A stretch of 64,000 bases of DNA from Microtetraspora niveoalba (GTDB lineage Bacteria > Actinomycetota > Actinomycetes > Streptosporangiales > Streptosporangiaceae). Below are positions 38,416 through 47,391 of this stretch, piece after piece (the stretch's first letter is position 1; each line of letters starts with the position of its first letter). The notes below the pieces were generated by a model. It had not been told where the DNA came from. It ran no database searches and saw only the letters and a list, made by a program, of their open reading frames with translations. Location: positions 124,001 through 188,000 of the forward strand of contig NZ_BBYM01000008.1 of the NCBI RefSeq assembly GCF_001570405.1, given 5' to 3'. A program made the translations under genes and the position numbers.

Positions 38416-39945
38416 ATGGAGGCACCAGCGGCCCGGGGAGCGCCCGGCACCAGACCCGGGGCCGCGTCGGGCGCCGTCGCCGTGATCTTCGCGACGACGC
38501 CCGCGGCGCGCCTGACGTCCGGGAAGGCCACCCTGCTCGACCGTCTCACCGCCCAGCTCCGCACGCTGTCCGTCCGAGAGGTCCAGGTGGTCGCCCGAAC
38601 CGAGGACACCGGCGGCGGCCTCGCCGACGACCTGCGCGCCGTCGCCAAGGCGGCCCGGGCCTCCAGCGGCCCGATCGCCGTGCTGTACGGCGATCTCGTG
38701 GCCCACACCGAGGCCCTGGCGGCGGTGCTCGACCATCCCTCACGCGGCTCGCGGGCGCTGGTCGCCCCCGGCCCCGCCGCGCCGCCCCTGCCGCCCGTAC
38801 GCACCCGGAAGGGGCGCATCGCGGCGGCGGGCAACTCCTTCCACCGGGTCGAGGCGCCCGACGCCGCCTTCCACGGCGTCCTCCAGGTCGGCGAGGCCCA
38901 CCTCGCGAGCCTCGCCGACGTGGCCGAGGAGCTCGCCGACCTCGCCCAGAACCGCGGGCTCGGCCGGGCGGGCGACACCGAGGTGGCCGACCTGCTGCTC
39001 GCCGGACTGGTCCGCGCCGGGGTCCCCGTACGGGCCGCGCCGCTGGGCGGGCTGCACTGCGCGCGGGTGACGAGCCAGGGGGCGGCCGACGAGGCGGTGC
39101 GCCGCCTCTCCGATGTGGACGAGCGCGCGGCCCGGCTGCGGGCCGCCGTCAAGTCCGACGACGGCCTGTTCGCCACCTACTGCGTGAGCACCTGGTCCCC
39201 CCATCTCGTACGGCTCGCCGCGCGGCTGCGCATGACGCCCAACGCGATCACCGGCGTCTCGGTCGGCCTGGCCGTGGTCGCGGCGGTCTGGTTCACGGCG
39301 GGGGAGCGGGGGGCCCAGATCGCCGGGGCGGCGGCGCTCCTGCTGTCGTTCGCGCTCGACTGCGTGGACGGCCAGCTCGCCCGGTACACACGGAGCTTCT
39401 CGCCGCTGGGCGCCTGGCTCGACGCCACCTTCGACCGGGTGAAGGAGTACCTCGTCTACGCCGGGCTCGCCATCGGGTACGCCGGAAGCGTCCAGGCCGG
39501 GGAGACCGGGCCGGGCGGCATCTGGGCGCTCGCGGTCGCCGCCATGCTGCTGCAGGCCCTCCGGCACATGATCGACTTCTCGTACGCGGGCGGCCTGGCG
39601 GACGCGACCCGGGACGGCGAGCGCCCGCCGCTCCCCCTCTCCGTCGCCTCGGACCTGCCGCACCTGGACGACCCGGGCGGCGGGCTCAGAAAGGGCGGGG
39701 CCGGCGCCGCGACGGACGGCAGCGTCGCGAGCCGGGTGGCCTGGCTGTCCCGGCGGCTCGACCTGGGCGTGGCCACCCGGTGGGCGAAGAAGGTGGTCGT
39801 GCTGCCCATCGGCGAGCGTATGGCGCTCATCGCCGTCACCGCCGCCGTGTTCAACGCCAGGGTGACGTTCCTCGCCCTGATCGGCTGGGGCGCGCTGGCG
39901 CTCGCCTACACGCTGGCCGGCCGCGTCGGCAGGTCCCTCACATGA
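38416..39945 (+). CDS. CDP-alcohol phosphatidyltransferase with N-terminal nucleotidyltransferase-like domain
   Basis: 509 aa from the ATG at 38416. The membrane domain (about 265-500) contains the full catalytic motif: Asp315, Asp318-Gly, Ala322-Arg323, Gly332, Asp336 and Asp340. The N-terminal 240 residues look like a degenerate NTP-transferase: FATTPAARLTSGKATLLDRL stands where the GxGxR...K signature should be, and VLYGDLV where the metal Asp sits. This order mirrors the IPCT-DIPPS fusion of di-inositol-phosphate synthesis. The true alcohol substrates are unknown. First gene of a five- or six-gene operon. Confidence 0.85.
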   Translation: MEAPAARGAPGTRPGAASGAVAVIFATTPAARLTSGKATLLDRLTAQLRTLSVREVQVVARTEDTGGGLADDLRAVAKAARASSGPIAVLYGDLVAHTEALAAVLDHPSRGSRALVAPGPAAPPLPPVRTRKGRIAAAGNSFHRVEAPDAAFHGVLQVGEAHLASLADVAEELADLAQNRGLGRAGDTEVADLLLAGLVRAGVPVRAAPLGGLHCARVTSQGAADEAVRRLSDVDERAARLRAAVKSDDGLFATYCVSTWSPHLVRLAARLRMTPNAITGVSVGLAVVAAVWFTAGERGAQIAGAAALLLSFALDCVDGQLARYTRSFSPLGAWLDATFDRVKEYLVYAGLAIGYAGSVQAGETGPGGIWALAVAAMLLQALRHMIDFSYAGGLADATRDGERPPLPLSVASDLPHLDDPGGGLRKGGAGAATDGSVASRVAWLSRRLDLGVATRWAKKVVVLPIGERMALIAVTAAVFNARVTFLALIGWGALALAYTLAGRVGRSLT

Positions 39946-39958
39946 GCGGGGAGCGGGC

Positions 39959-40582
39959 ATGATCTTCGTCCACATGACGCCGGTGCCGCGCAGCGCGGTC
40001 GTCGCCTACCGGGACGACGGGGCGCTGTCCCGGGGGATGGGCGCGCTGGTCGCGGGCCAGCTCCCGCCGCTGCCGCCCGCCGTCGCCGGGGCCTTCGTCA
40101 CCGGGGTGCTGCTCGCCGTCGGCGTCGCGGCCACCGACGGCCTGGCGGTCTTCGCCCCCGCGGTGGCCCTGCTGCTCGCCGGTCCGGGCAGCTCCCACCG
40201 GCACGACGGACGGCTCGACTGGCTGGTCCCGCCGATCCTGCGGCTGACCGAGTACGGCTTCGTCGCCTCCGTCGGCTTCGCGCACGGAGTCCCACCACTG
40301 CTGATCTTCGCGTTGCTCGGCGCGATCGTGTTCCACCACTACGACACGGTGTACCGGGTGCGGCAGCACGTCTATCCGCCGCCGTGGCTGGCTCCGGCCG
40401 GGCTGGGCTGGGAGGGCCGGATGCTCGCCGTCGCGATCGGCGGCGCCCTCGACCTGGTCACCGCGATGTTCGCGCTGCTCTGCCTGTACCTCTGGGGCCT
40501 GTTCTGCTGGGAGAGCGTGACCTGCTGGCTCGCGGCGCCGCGGTCGGGCGTCGAGGCGGCCGATCTCGGCGCCGGGGACTGA
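39959..40582 (+). CDS. DUF5941 membrane protein
   Basis: 207 aa, three or four hydrophobic segments. HRHDGRLDWLVPPILRLTEY and FHHYDTVYRVRQ are the conserved core of DUF5941, a domain I know mainly from actinobacterial proteins linked to CDP-alcohol phosphotransferases. The gene starts 13 bp after the phosphotransferase, so the two probably work as one complex. Biochemical role unknown. Confidence 0.8.
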   Translation: MIFVHMTPVPRSAVVAYRDDGALSRGMGALVAGQLPPLPPAVAGAFVTGVLLAVGVAATDGLAVFAPAVALLLAGPGSSHRHDGRLDWLVPPILRLTEYGFVASVGFAHGVPPLLIFALLGAIVFHHYDTVYRVRQHVYPPPWLAPAGLGWEGRMLAVAIGGALDLVTAMFALLCLYLWGLFCWESVTCWLAAPRSGVEAADLGAGD

Positions 40583-40701
40583 CCGGAACGGGTCCGGACC
40601 ACGGCGGATGAACCCCGCCTCACGTACGGATTACACGATCAGGGCACAAAGGCAACTAATCTTTGGGGTTACTGTCAGTCGATCGACTCTAGGAGTGCAC
40701 G

Positions 40702-41433
40702 TTGCTGGGAATGGTGCTGGCCGCCGGAGCCGGACGCCGCCTGCGGCCGTACACCGACACGCTGCCCAAGGCGCTCGTGCCGGTCGACGGCGAGACCACG
40801 ATCCTCGACATCGCCCTGCGCAACCTCGCCGCGGTCGACCTGCGCGATGTCGTCGTCGTCGTCGGCTACCAGGCGCAGGCCGTACACGAGCGCCAGGCGG
40901 ACCTGGAGCGCAGGCACGGTGTGAAGCTCACCCTCGTGCACAACGACAAGGCCGAGGAGTGGAACAACGCCTACTCCCTGTGGTGCGCCCGCGACCACTT
41001 CGCGCAGGGCGCGCTGCTGGTCAACGGCGACACCGTGCACCCCGTCTCGGTCGAGGAGACCCTGCTGTCGGCGGACCACACCAGCGACGTCCTCCTCGCG
41101 GTCGACGACGTGAAGGTCCTGGCCGACGAGGAGATGAAGGTCACACTCGACGGCGGCAGCCTCCGGCGCATCACCAAGCTGATGGACCCGGCCGAGGCGT
41201 ACGGCGAGTACATCGGCGCCACGCTGATCCGCCCGGGCGCGGCCGAGCGGCTGGCCGACGCGCTGCGCGCCACCTTCGAGCGCGACCCGCAGCTCTACTA
41301 CGAGGACGGCTACCAGGAGATGGTCGCCCGGGGCGAGAAGATCTCCGTCGCCCCGATCGGCAAGGTCGACTGGGTCGAGGTGGACAACCACGACGACCTG
41401 GCCAGGGCGCGCGAGATCGCGTGCCGCTACTAG
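40702..41433 (+). CDS. LicC/IPCT-type sugar or polyol phosphate nucleotidyltransferase
   Basis: 243 aa from a TTG. AAGAGRRLRPYTDTLPKAL is the complete nucleotidyltransferase signature, VNGDTVHP holds the metal Asp, and VDWVEVDNHDDLARAREI ends the fold. It is closest in style to CTP:phosphocholine and CTP:inositol-1-phosphate cytidylyltransferases. Cytoplasmic. In this operon it would activate the phosphorylated alcohol for the CDP-alcohol transferases. Just upstream lie a 12-bp palindrome AGTCGATCGACT (40677-40688) and GGAG. Confidence 0.85.
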   Translation: MLGMVLAAGAGRRLRPYTDTLPKALVPVDGETTILDIALRNLAAVDLRDVVVVVGYQAQAVHERQADLERRHGVKLTLVHNDKAEEWNNAYSLWCARDHFAQGALLVNGDTVHPVSVEETLLSADHTSDVLLAVDDVKVLADEEMKVTLDGGSLRRITKLMDPAEAYGEYIGATLIRPGAAERLADALRATFERDPQLYYEDGYQEMVARGEKISVAPIGKVDWVEVDNHDDLARAREIACRY

Positions 41434-41562
41434 GTCCGGCGCTCCTCGGGTCGTTCCCCGCGCCGTCGCGCCGCCGGGAGCGGCGCCCCGCCGCCGCGCG
41501 ACGCACCCCCCTGGACGCCGCCCCCTCCGGTGCCCACGTTCCCGTGACCTAAGGAGACGCTC

Positions 41563-42621
41563 TTGCCGATTCTGGCCAGGATGCTCCCCGCCCCCCTCAT
41601 GATGGAGGTCCGGCGGGGCGCGATCGCGCAGCTCGGTGTGCTGCTGTCCGACAGCCGGGTCGCCACCTCAGGCCGCGTCGCCGTCGCGGTCGGGGTGAGC
41701 CAGGGTGACAAGATCGCGGAGGTGATCACGCCGTCCCTGGGCGAGGCCCGGATCTTCCGGGTGCCCGACGGCTCGGTGGACGCCGCCGTCTCCCTCGGCG
41801 CCGACCTGCGGAAGGGGGCGTACGAAGCGGTCATCGGCATCGGCGGCGGCAAGACCATCGACGCGACCAAGTACGCCGCGTCCCTCGCCGGCATCCCGAT
41901 GGTGGCGGTCGCCACGAACCTCTCGCACGACGGCATCTGCTCGCCGGTCGCCTCCCTCGTCCACGACGGCGGCAAGGGCTCCTTCGGGGTGCCCATGCCG
42001 CTCGCGATCATGGTGGACCTCGACTTCGTGCACGACGCGCCGGAGGCCCTGGTCCGTTCCGGGGTGGGCGACGTCGTGAGCAACCTGTCCGCGATCGAGG
42101 ACTGGCAGCTCGGCAACGCCGAACGCGGCGAGCCCATCGACGGCGTCGCCGTCTCCATGGCGCGCACGGCCGCCGAGGCGGTGGTCGGCCGTTCCGACTC
42201 GATCGAGTCCGACGGGTTCCTCACCGTCCTCGCCGAGTCGCTGATCCTCAGCGGCATGGCGATGGTCGTGGCGGGGTCGAGCCGTCCTTCGAGCGGTGGT
42301 GACCATGAGATCCTTCATGCCGTGGATCAGCTTTTTCCCGGAACGTCCAACCACGGCGAGATCGCCGGTGTGGGCGCGGCGTTCTGCTTCTTCCTTCGGG
42401 AGGACGCGCGCCGCCTCGACCAGGTCACCGACTGCCTGAGACGGCACGCGCTTCCCGTCACCCCCGGAGACCTCGGCCTGTCGGTCGAGCAGTTCACCGA
42501 CGCGGTGATGTTGGCTCCGTCGACGCGGCCCGGCAGGTATACCATCCTCGAACACCTCCGTCTGTCGGAGACCGAGGTCAAGGCGAGGGTGGAGGACTAT
42601 GTCCGCGCCGTCGGTCGCTGA
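41563..42621 (+). CDS. sn-Glycerol-1-phosphate dehydrogenase-like enzyme
   Basis: 352 aa, iron-containing/zinc alcohol dehydrogenase superfamily. GIGGGKTIDATKY binds the nucleotide and NLSHDGICSPVAS matches EgsA/AraM. Metal ligands are in place at Asp170, His248 (GGDHEILH) and His264 (SNHGE). These enzymes reduce dihydroxyacetone phosphate to glycerol-1-phosphate, the stereoisomer used in archaeal lipids. It overlaps the next gene by 23 bp and follows the nucleotidyltransferase. A different polyol-phosphate substrate is possible. TTG start. Confidence 0.85.
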   Translation: MPILARMLPAPLMMEVRRGAIAQLGVLLSDSRVATSGRVAVAVGVSQGDKIAEVITPSLGEARIFRVPDGSVDAAVSLGADLRKGAYEAVIGIGGGKTIDATKYAASLAGIPMVAVATNLSHDGICSPVASLVHDGGKGSFGVPMPLAIMVDLDFVHDAPEALVRSGVGDVVSNLSAIEDWQLGNAERGEPIDGVAVSMARTAAEAVVGRSDSIESDGFLTVLAESLILSGMAMVVAGSSRPSSGGDHEILHAVDQLFPGTSNHGEIAGVGAAFCFFLREDARRLDQVTDCLRRHALPVTPGDLGLSVEQFTDAVMLAPSTRPGRYTILEHLRLSETEVKARVEDYVRAVGR

Positions 42622-43357
42622 GCTGCGCGCGGTCGCGCAGCCGCAGACCACCATGGACCGCCGCAGCGGCGAGCACTGGGCCGGCCTGCTGTACATGCGG
42701 AAACTGTCCATCTACGCGACCTGGGTGCTGGCCAAGACCCCGATCACGCCCAACCAGGTCACCGGCCTGATGATCCTTTGCGGCGTGCTCGCGGGAGCCG
42801 TGCTCGCGCTTCCCGGGCTCTGGGCCGCCGTCGGCGCCGCGGTGCTGATCCAGGTCTACCTGCTGCTCGACTGCTCCGACGGCGAGCTGGCCCGGTGGAC
42901 CGGCCGCACCTCGATCGCCGGGGTCTACCTCGACCGGGTGGGCCACTACCTCGCCGAGGCGGCGCTGCTCATCGGCCTGGGCTTCCGGGCGTCGGAGGTG
43001 CTGCCCGACTGGTACACCGTGCTCGGCGTCGCGGCCGCGCTCGGCGCGATCCTGATCAAGGCCGAGACCGACCTGGTGGACGTCGCCAGGGCGCGGTCCG
43101 GACTGGTGGCCGCCACCGAGGCGTCCGCGGGCCAGTTCCAGTCCCGCGGGCTCGGCGCGGCGCGGAAGGTCGCCGCCGCGCTGCGCTTCCACCGCGTCAT
43201 CCAGGCCGTCGAGCTGTCCCTGATCGTGGTGGTCGCCGCGGTGCTCGACTTCTGGTTCCCGGCCACGCGGATCCTGACCGTCGCCTGCGCGGTGATCGCG
43301 GGTCTCCAGCTCGTGCTGCACCTCGTCAGCATCCTGGCGTCGCGGCGGCTGTCGTGA
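42599..43357 (+). CDS. CDP-alcohol phosphatidyltransferase, Asp-to-His variant
   Basis: 252 aa, about six transmembrane helices. The catalytic motif reads Asp91, Asp94-Gly95, Ala98-Arg99, Gly108, Asp112, and then His116 where the family has its eighth-position Asp, proposed as the general base. Everything else in the motif is intact. It overlaps the dehydrogenase gene by 23 bp. It probably transfers a phospho-alcohol from a CDP donor to a second alcohol or lipid acceptor. Confidence 0.87.
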   Translation: MSAPSVAELRAVAQPQTTMDRRSGEHWAGLLYMRKLSIYATWVLAKTPITPNQVTGLMILCGVLAGAVLALPGLWAAVGAAVLIQVYLLLDCSDGELARWTGRTSIAGVYLDRVGHYLAEAALLIGLGFRASEVLPDWYTVLGVAAALGAILIKAETDLVDVARARSGLVAATEASAGQFQSRGLGAARKVAAALRFHRVIQAVELSLIVVVAAVLDFWFPATRILTVACAVIAGLQLVLHLVSILASRRLS

Positions 43358-43559
43358 TCCCGGTCTTCTCGACGTCCACGGGAGGGAAAGCGGGGAACCC
43401 GGAGGCCGCTCGCCGCGTCCGAGTGTTTGGTGGGGCTTCGGTTTCCGTTCCGATACCCTTGTTGCGCAGTAAACCAGACAGGTCCGGGATGGTTCGGCCG
43501 TACAGACTCGGTGATCATGAAATCGTGTGCCCGCAGCCACGCGTCGAGGCGATGACGCG

Positions 43560-44441
43560 GTGAAGATTTCGTGCGTCATCCTCACCATGGGGAACAGGGT
43601 CGTCGAACTGGACCGCGCGGTCGAGTCCGCGCTCTCGCAGACCGACGGCGACGTCGAAGTGGTGGTCGTCGGAAACGGCGCGGACGTGCCGGAGCTCACG
43701 GCCCGGCCGCGACCCGGCTCCGCCGCGACGGTCAAGACCGTACGGATCGGCCACAACGCGGGCATCCCCATGGGCCGCAACCGCGGCGTCCAGGAGTGCT
43801 CGGGCGACGTCGTGCTGTTCCTCGACGACGACGGATGGTACGCCGACGACAAGCTGGTCGCGCACGTCCGCGAGCGCTTCGCCTCCGAGCCCGACCTCGC
43901 GGTGATCTCCTTCCGCGTGATGGATCCCGACGGCGGCTCGGTGCAGCGGCGGCACGTCCCCCGGCTCCGTGCCGGCGACCCCGAGCGTTCCTCGCCGGTC
44001 ACCACGTTCCTCGGCGGCGCCTGCGCGATCAGGCGGTCGGCCTACCTGCAGGTCGGCGGGCTGCCCGAGCGGTTCTTCTACGCGCACGAGGAGACCGACC
44101 TGGCCTGGCGGCTGCTGGGCGAGGGCTACCGGATCGAATACGACGCGCGGACCGTCATGTACCACCCGCTGGTGCTCCCGACCCGGCACGCCGACTTCTT
44201 CCGGCTGAACGCCCGCAACCGGGTGTGGCTGGCGCGCAGGAACCTCCCCTGGCCGCTCGCCGTGCTGTACCTGGGCAACTGGATCGTCCTCACCCTGCTG
44301 CGCGAGCGGTCGGCGGCGTCGCTGAAGGCCTGGTTCAAAGGCTTCCGCGAGGGGCTGCGCGAGCCCGCGGGCGAGCGCCGGCCGATGGCGTGGCGCACGG
44401 CGTGGCGGATGCTCCGCCTCGGCCGCCCGCCGATCGTCTAG
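43560..44441 (+). CDS. GT2 glycosyltransferase
   Basis: 293 aa from the GTG at 43560. ISCVILTMGNRVVELDRAV opens the GT-A domain, FLDDDGWY is the DxD metal site and EETDLAWRLLGEGY the acceptor region. One hydrophobic segment near 235-250 suggests membrane association. It closes the + strand surface cluster 202 bp after the second CDP-alcohol transferase; that gap may carry its own promoter. Confidence 0.9.
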   Translation: MKISCVILTMGNRVVELDRAVESALSQTDGDVEVVVVGNGADVPELTARPRPGSAATVKTVRIGHNAGIPMGRNRGVQECSGDVVLFLDDDGWYADDKLVAHVRERFASEPDLAVISFRVMDPDGGSVQRRHVPRLRAGDPERSSPVTTFLGGACAIRRSAYLQVGGLPERFFYAHEETDLAWRLLGEGYRIEYDARTVMYHPLVLPTRHADFFRLNARNRVWLARRNLPWPLAVLYLGNWIVLTLLRERSAASLKAWFKGFREGLREPAGERRPMAWRTAWRMLRLGRPPIV

Positions 44442-44516
44442 CGACTCCGTACAGGCGGCTCACGGCCTCCGGGCGGCGGATCCGGGACGGAGCGTCCGGG
44501 CCCCCGGGCGGGCCTG

Positions 44517-45158
44517 TCACGACCGGTTGAGGTAGACGAGGACCGCGAGCACGCGGCGGTGGTCCTCGTCGGAGCCGGACAGGCCGAGCTTGGTGAGGAT
44601 CGAGCTGACGTGGGTCTCGACCGTACGGTCCGTCAGCCAGAGCCGCCGGGCGATGCCGACGTTGGTGCGGCCCTCGGCCATCAGGGCCAGCACCTCGCGC
44701 TCCCGGGCGGTCAGCGACCGCAGCGGATCGTTCGCCCGGTGCCCGCCGATGAGGCGGGAGACGACCTCGGGGTCGAGGGCGGAACCGCCGGCCGCCACCC
44801 GGCGCAGCGCGTCGAGGAAGTCGTCCACGTCGAAGACCCGGTCCTTGAGCAGGTAGCCGAACTTTCCCGTGGACACCAGCTCGACCGAGTGCCGGGTCTC
44901 CACATGCTGGGAGAGCAGGACGATGCCCAGCTCCGGCCGGGCGGCGCGGATCTCCCGGGCCGCCCGCGCGCCGTCGTCGGTGAGGTCGGGCGGCATCCGG
45001 ATGTCGATGATCGCCAGGTCGGGGTCCGTGGCGGCGACGGCGGCGACCAGGCCGGGGGCGTCCTGGGCCTTGGCCACGACGTCGTGCCCCGCGTCTTCGA
45101 GCAGGCGGGCCAGCCCCTCCCGGAACAGCGCGGAATCCTCGCCGATCACCACGCGCAC
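44517..45158 (-). CDS. NarL/LuxR-family response regulator
   Basis: 213 aa from the GTG at 45158 behind GGAGG; the much longer open frame upstream is the kinase region in another frame. Receiver domain: phospho-Asp in AIIDIRMP, LLSQH and LLKDRV. The C-terminal LuxR helix-turn-helix reads LTAREREVLALMAEGRTNVG and ends with TVETHVSSI. It overlaps the kinase gene by 13 bp. Confidence 0.93.
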   Translation of the reverse strand: MRVVIGEDSALFREGLARLLEDAGHDVVAKAQDAPGLVAAVAATDPDLAIIDIRMPPDLTDDGARAAREIRAARPELGIVLLSQHVETRHSVELVSTGKFGYLLKDRVFDVDDFLDALRRVAAGGSALDPEVVSRLIGGHRANDPLRSLTAREREVLALMAEGRTNVGIARRLWLTDRTVETHVSSILTKLGLSGSDEDHRRVLAVLVYLNRS

Positions 45159-47128
45159 GGCAGCACCGCCTCCACCAGGGTTCCTCCGCCGTCCGGGCTG
45201 GTCAGCCGGAGCGAGCCCCCGGCGGCCGTGACCCGGTCGGCCAGTCCGGCCAGTCCCGCCCCCGGGCGGATCACGGCCCCGCCCGGGCCGTCGTCGCTGA
45301 TCCGCACGGTCACCCGGTCGCCCGCGCGGCTGACCCGGACGCCGATCGCGGCGGGACCGGCGTGCTTGACCGCGTTCGTCATGGCCTCGCTCGCCACGTA
45401 GTACGCGGTCACGACCACGTCGTCGGGCAGGTCGTCGGCGGCGACGTCGAGCGTCACCGGCACCGGCGCCTTGCCGGCCAGCATGGTGAGCGCGTTCCCG
45501 AGTCCGTCGTCGAGGCTGCTCGGGCGCAGTCCGTGCGCGATCTGGCGCAGCTCGGCGACCGCCGCCGCCAGCTCGGCCACCGACCGGTCCAGCAGGTCGT
45601 CCACGTTCACGGTGCCGTCGGAGAGGTGGCGCTGCGCCAGCCGGATCGCCATGCCGAGGGAGACCAGCCGCTGCTGCGCGCCGTCGTGCAGGTCGCGTTC
45701 GAGCCGCCGCCTTTCCTCGTATCCGGCGCGCAGCAGCCGGGCGCGGCCGGCCTCGGCCTCGTCGAGCGCCCGGCTGACCTCGACGCGCAGCCGTACCACC
45801 TCGACGAGCAGCGCGCTCGCGGCGGCGACCTCGCGCAGCAGCTCGCGGCTGCCGGCCGTGCCGCGGACGAGCGCGCCGATCTCGTGCCCGCCGAGCCGTA
45901 CCGGGGCCACGTGGGCCGCGCCGGGCACGAGGGGGGCGCCCGCCGCGTCCACCAGCCCGGTCTCGCCGGGCAGCCGGTAGCCGACCCGGAGTTCGGGGTC
46001 GCGCAGCGCCGCGCGCAGCGTCTCCTCCAGTTGCTCGGGCTGCGCCTGCCCGGCGTGCGTCCGGTCGCGCAGGTCCTGTACGGCGGCGAGGGCGGCCTGC
46101 CGCAGCGGGTAGAAGCGCCGGTCCACCCAGCGGCGGAGCCGTACGCGCAGCGGCGACAGCGCGGCCGCGCACACCGCCGTCGCCGCCGCGGCCGCGACCG
46201 GCGAGGCCCGGCCCGCGCCGAGGCCCACCACGAACGAGGCGGCAGTGGAGAAGGCCAGCAGGATCGCGGTCACCAGCCCGTACGTGACGGCGGCGCTGAT
46301 CGCCCGGTCCACGTCGTAGAGGTCGTGCCTGAGCACGGCGATCGCGGTCGCGGCCGGGATCGCCAGGGCCGTGGCCGCCAGGCCGACCAGGGCCGGCTCG
46401 GCTCCGCCCATGAAGAGGTATCCGGCCCAGCACAGCAGCAGCGTCAGCGGCAGGAACGCGGCGCCGAGCGTCAGCCACTTGAGCTGCGCCCGCCGTACGT
46501 CGTCGGCCGCCCGCCGGTAGCGCGTCACCACCGCGGCGGCGGACGCGACCAGCAGCCCGAGGAAGACCGGCAGCAGGGCGAGCCCCGCGACGCCGAGCAC
46601 CCCCACGTACGGTTCGGGCAGCCGCAGGAGGTGCGGAGTGTCCTGGAACGGCGGTGCGTACGGGGCGGGGGCGCACGCCACAATCACGATGAACAGCACC
46701 GGAACGACCAGCAACCCGGCCGCCGTCCAGCGCCGTCGCCGCCCCGCGAGGCGGCCGTCGGGGAACACGAGCATGAGCATCGCGGCCGGCACGTACAGGA
46801 GCATCCAGTCGCCCTGCGACACGGCCGCGTACAGCTCGGAGAGCGGCAGTCCCGGCCGCCGGGTGAACGCCAGCCCGTACAGCTCGCCGAGCGCGAGCCA
46901 CACCGCCGTCGCGCCGACGAGCACGAGCAGCAGGCCGACCGCGCTGTCCGGCCGCCGCGCGGCGACCACCACCCCGAGCACGACGGAGGGAAGCGCGAAC
47001 GCCGCGCCCACGAGGAACGTCACCGTCGCGCCCCCGCCGCCGGCGAGCACGGCCAGCACCGCCCCGGCGCCCGCGAGCGCGCACACCGCGACCGCGGCGG
47101 CGTAGGCGAGCATCCGGGGAGACGGCAC
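45146..47128 (-). CDS. Sensor histidine kinase, HisKA_3 type
   Basis: About 660 aa. Roughly eight transmembrane helices occupy the N-terminal half. A GAF-like region follows, then the dimerisation box YEERRRLERDLHDGAQQR with the phospho-His, and a HATPase with ISDDGPGGAV and GAGLAGLADR. GTG at 47128 is assumed; ATG at 47113 and GTG at 47158 are alternatives. It pairs with the NarL-type regulator. The divergent small membrane-protein genes at 47.4-48.5 kb are possible targets. Confidence 0.9.
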   Translation of the reverse strand: MPSPRMLAYAAAVAVCALAGAGAVLAVLAGGGGATVTFLVGAAFALPSVVLGVVVAARRPDSAVGLLLVLVGATAVWLALGELYGLAFTRRPGLPLSELYAAVSQGDWMLLYVPAAMLMLVFPDGRLAGRRRRWTAAGLLVVPVLFIVIVACAPAPYAPPFQDTPHLLRLPEPYVGVLGVAGLALLPVFLGLLVASAAAVVTRYRRAADDVRRAQLKWLTLGAAFLPLTLLLCWAGYLFMGGAEPALVGLAATALAIPAATAIAVLRHDLYDVDRAISAAVTYGLVTAILLAFSTAASFVVGLGAGRASPVAAAAATAVCAAALSPLRVRLRRWVDRRFYPLRQAALAAVQDLRDRTHAGQAQPEQLEETLRAALRDPELRVGYRLPGETGLVDAAGAPLVPGAAHVAPVRLGGHEIGALVRGTAGSRELLREVAAASALLVEVVRLRVEVSRALDEAEAGRARLLRAGYEERRRLERDLHDGAQQRLVSLGMAIRLAQRHLSDGTVNVDDLLDRSVAELAAAVAELRQIAHGLRPSSLDDGLGNALTMLAGKAPVPVTLDVAADDLPDDVVVTAYYVASEAMTNAVKHAGPAAIGVRVSRAGDRVTVRISDDGPGGAVIRPGAGLAGLADRVTAAGGSLRLTSPDGGGTLVEAVLPCAW

Positions 47129-47391
47129 GAGCCAACGGTAGGCCCGAGGACGCGGCACGTGAATACGTGGCAGCACGGAGATCGGAACCCGGGCCCGCAC
47201 CGACCCGGGACCAGGGCCGGCACCGATCCGCGAGGGGCCCGGCGCGCCGACACTTCGGACGTCGGGACATCCGTCCCCTCCCACCGCCCGGGCTTCCGCC
47301 CGGACCCGCCGGTGGCGCATTCGCCCAATCCGTGCGCGGGACGCCCGTCCGGTCCCGCGGCCGGGGTTTCCGTCCACTCCAGGAGGGCCGT

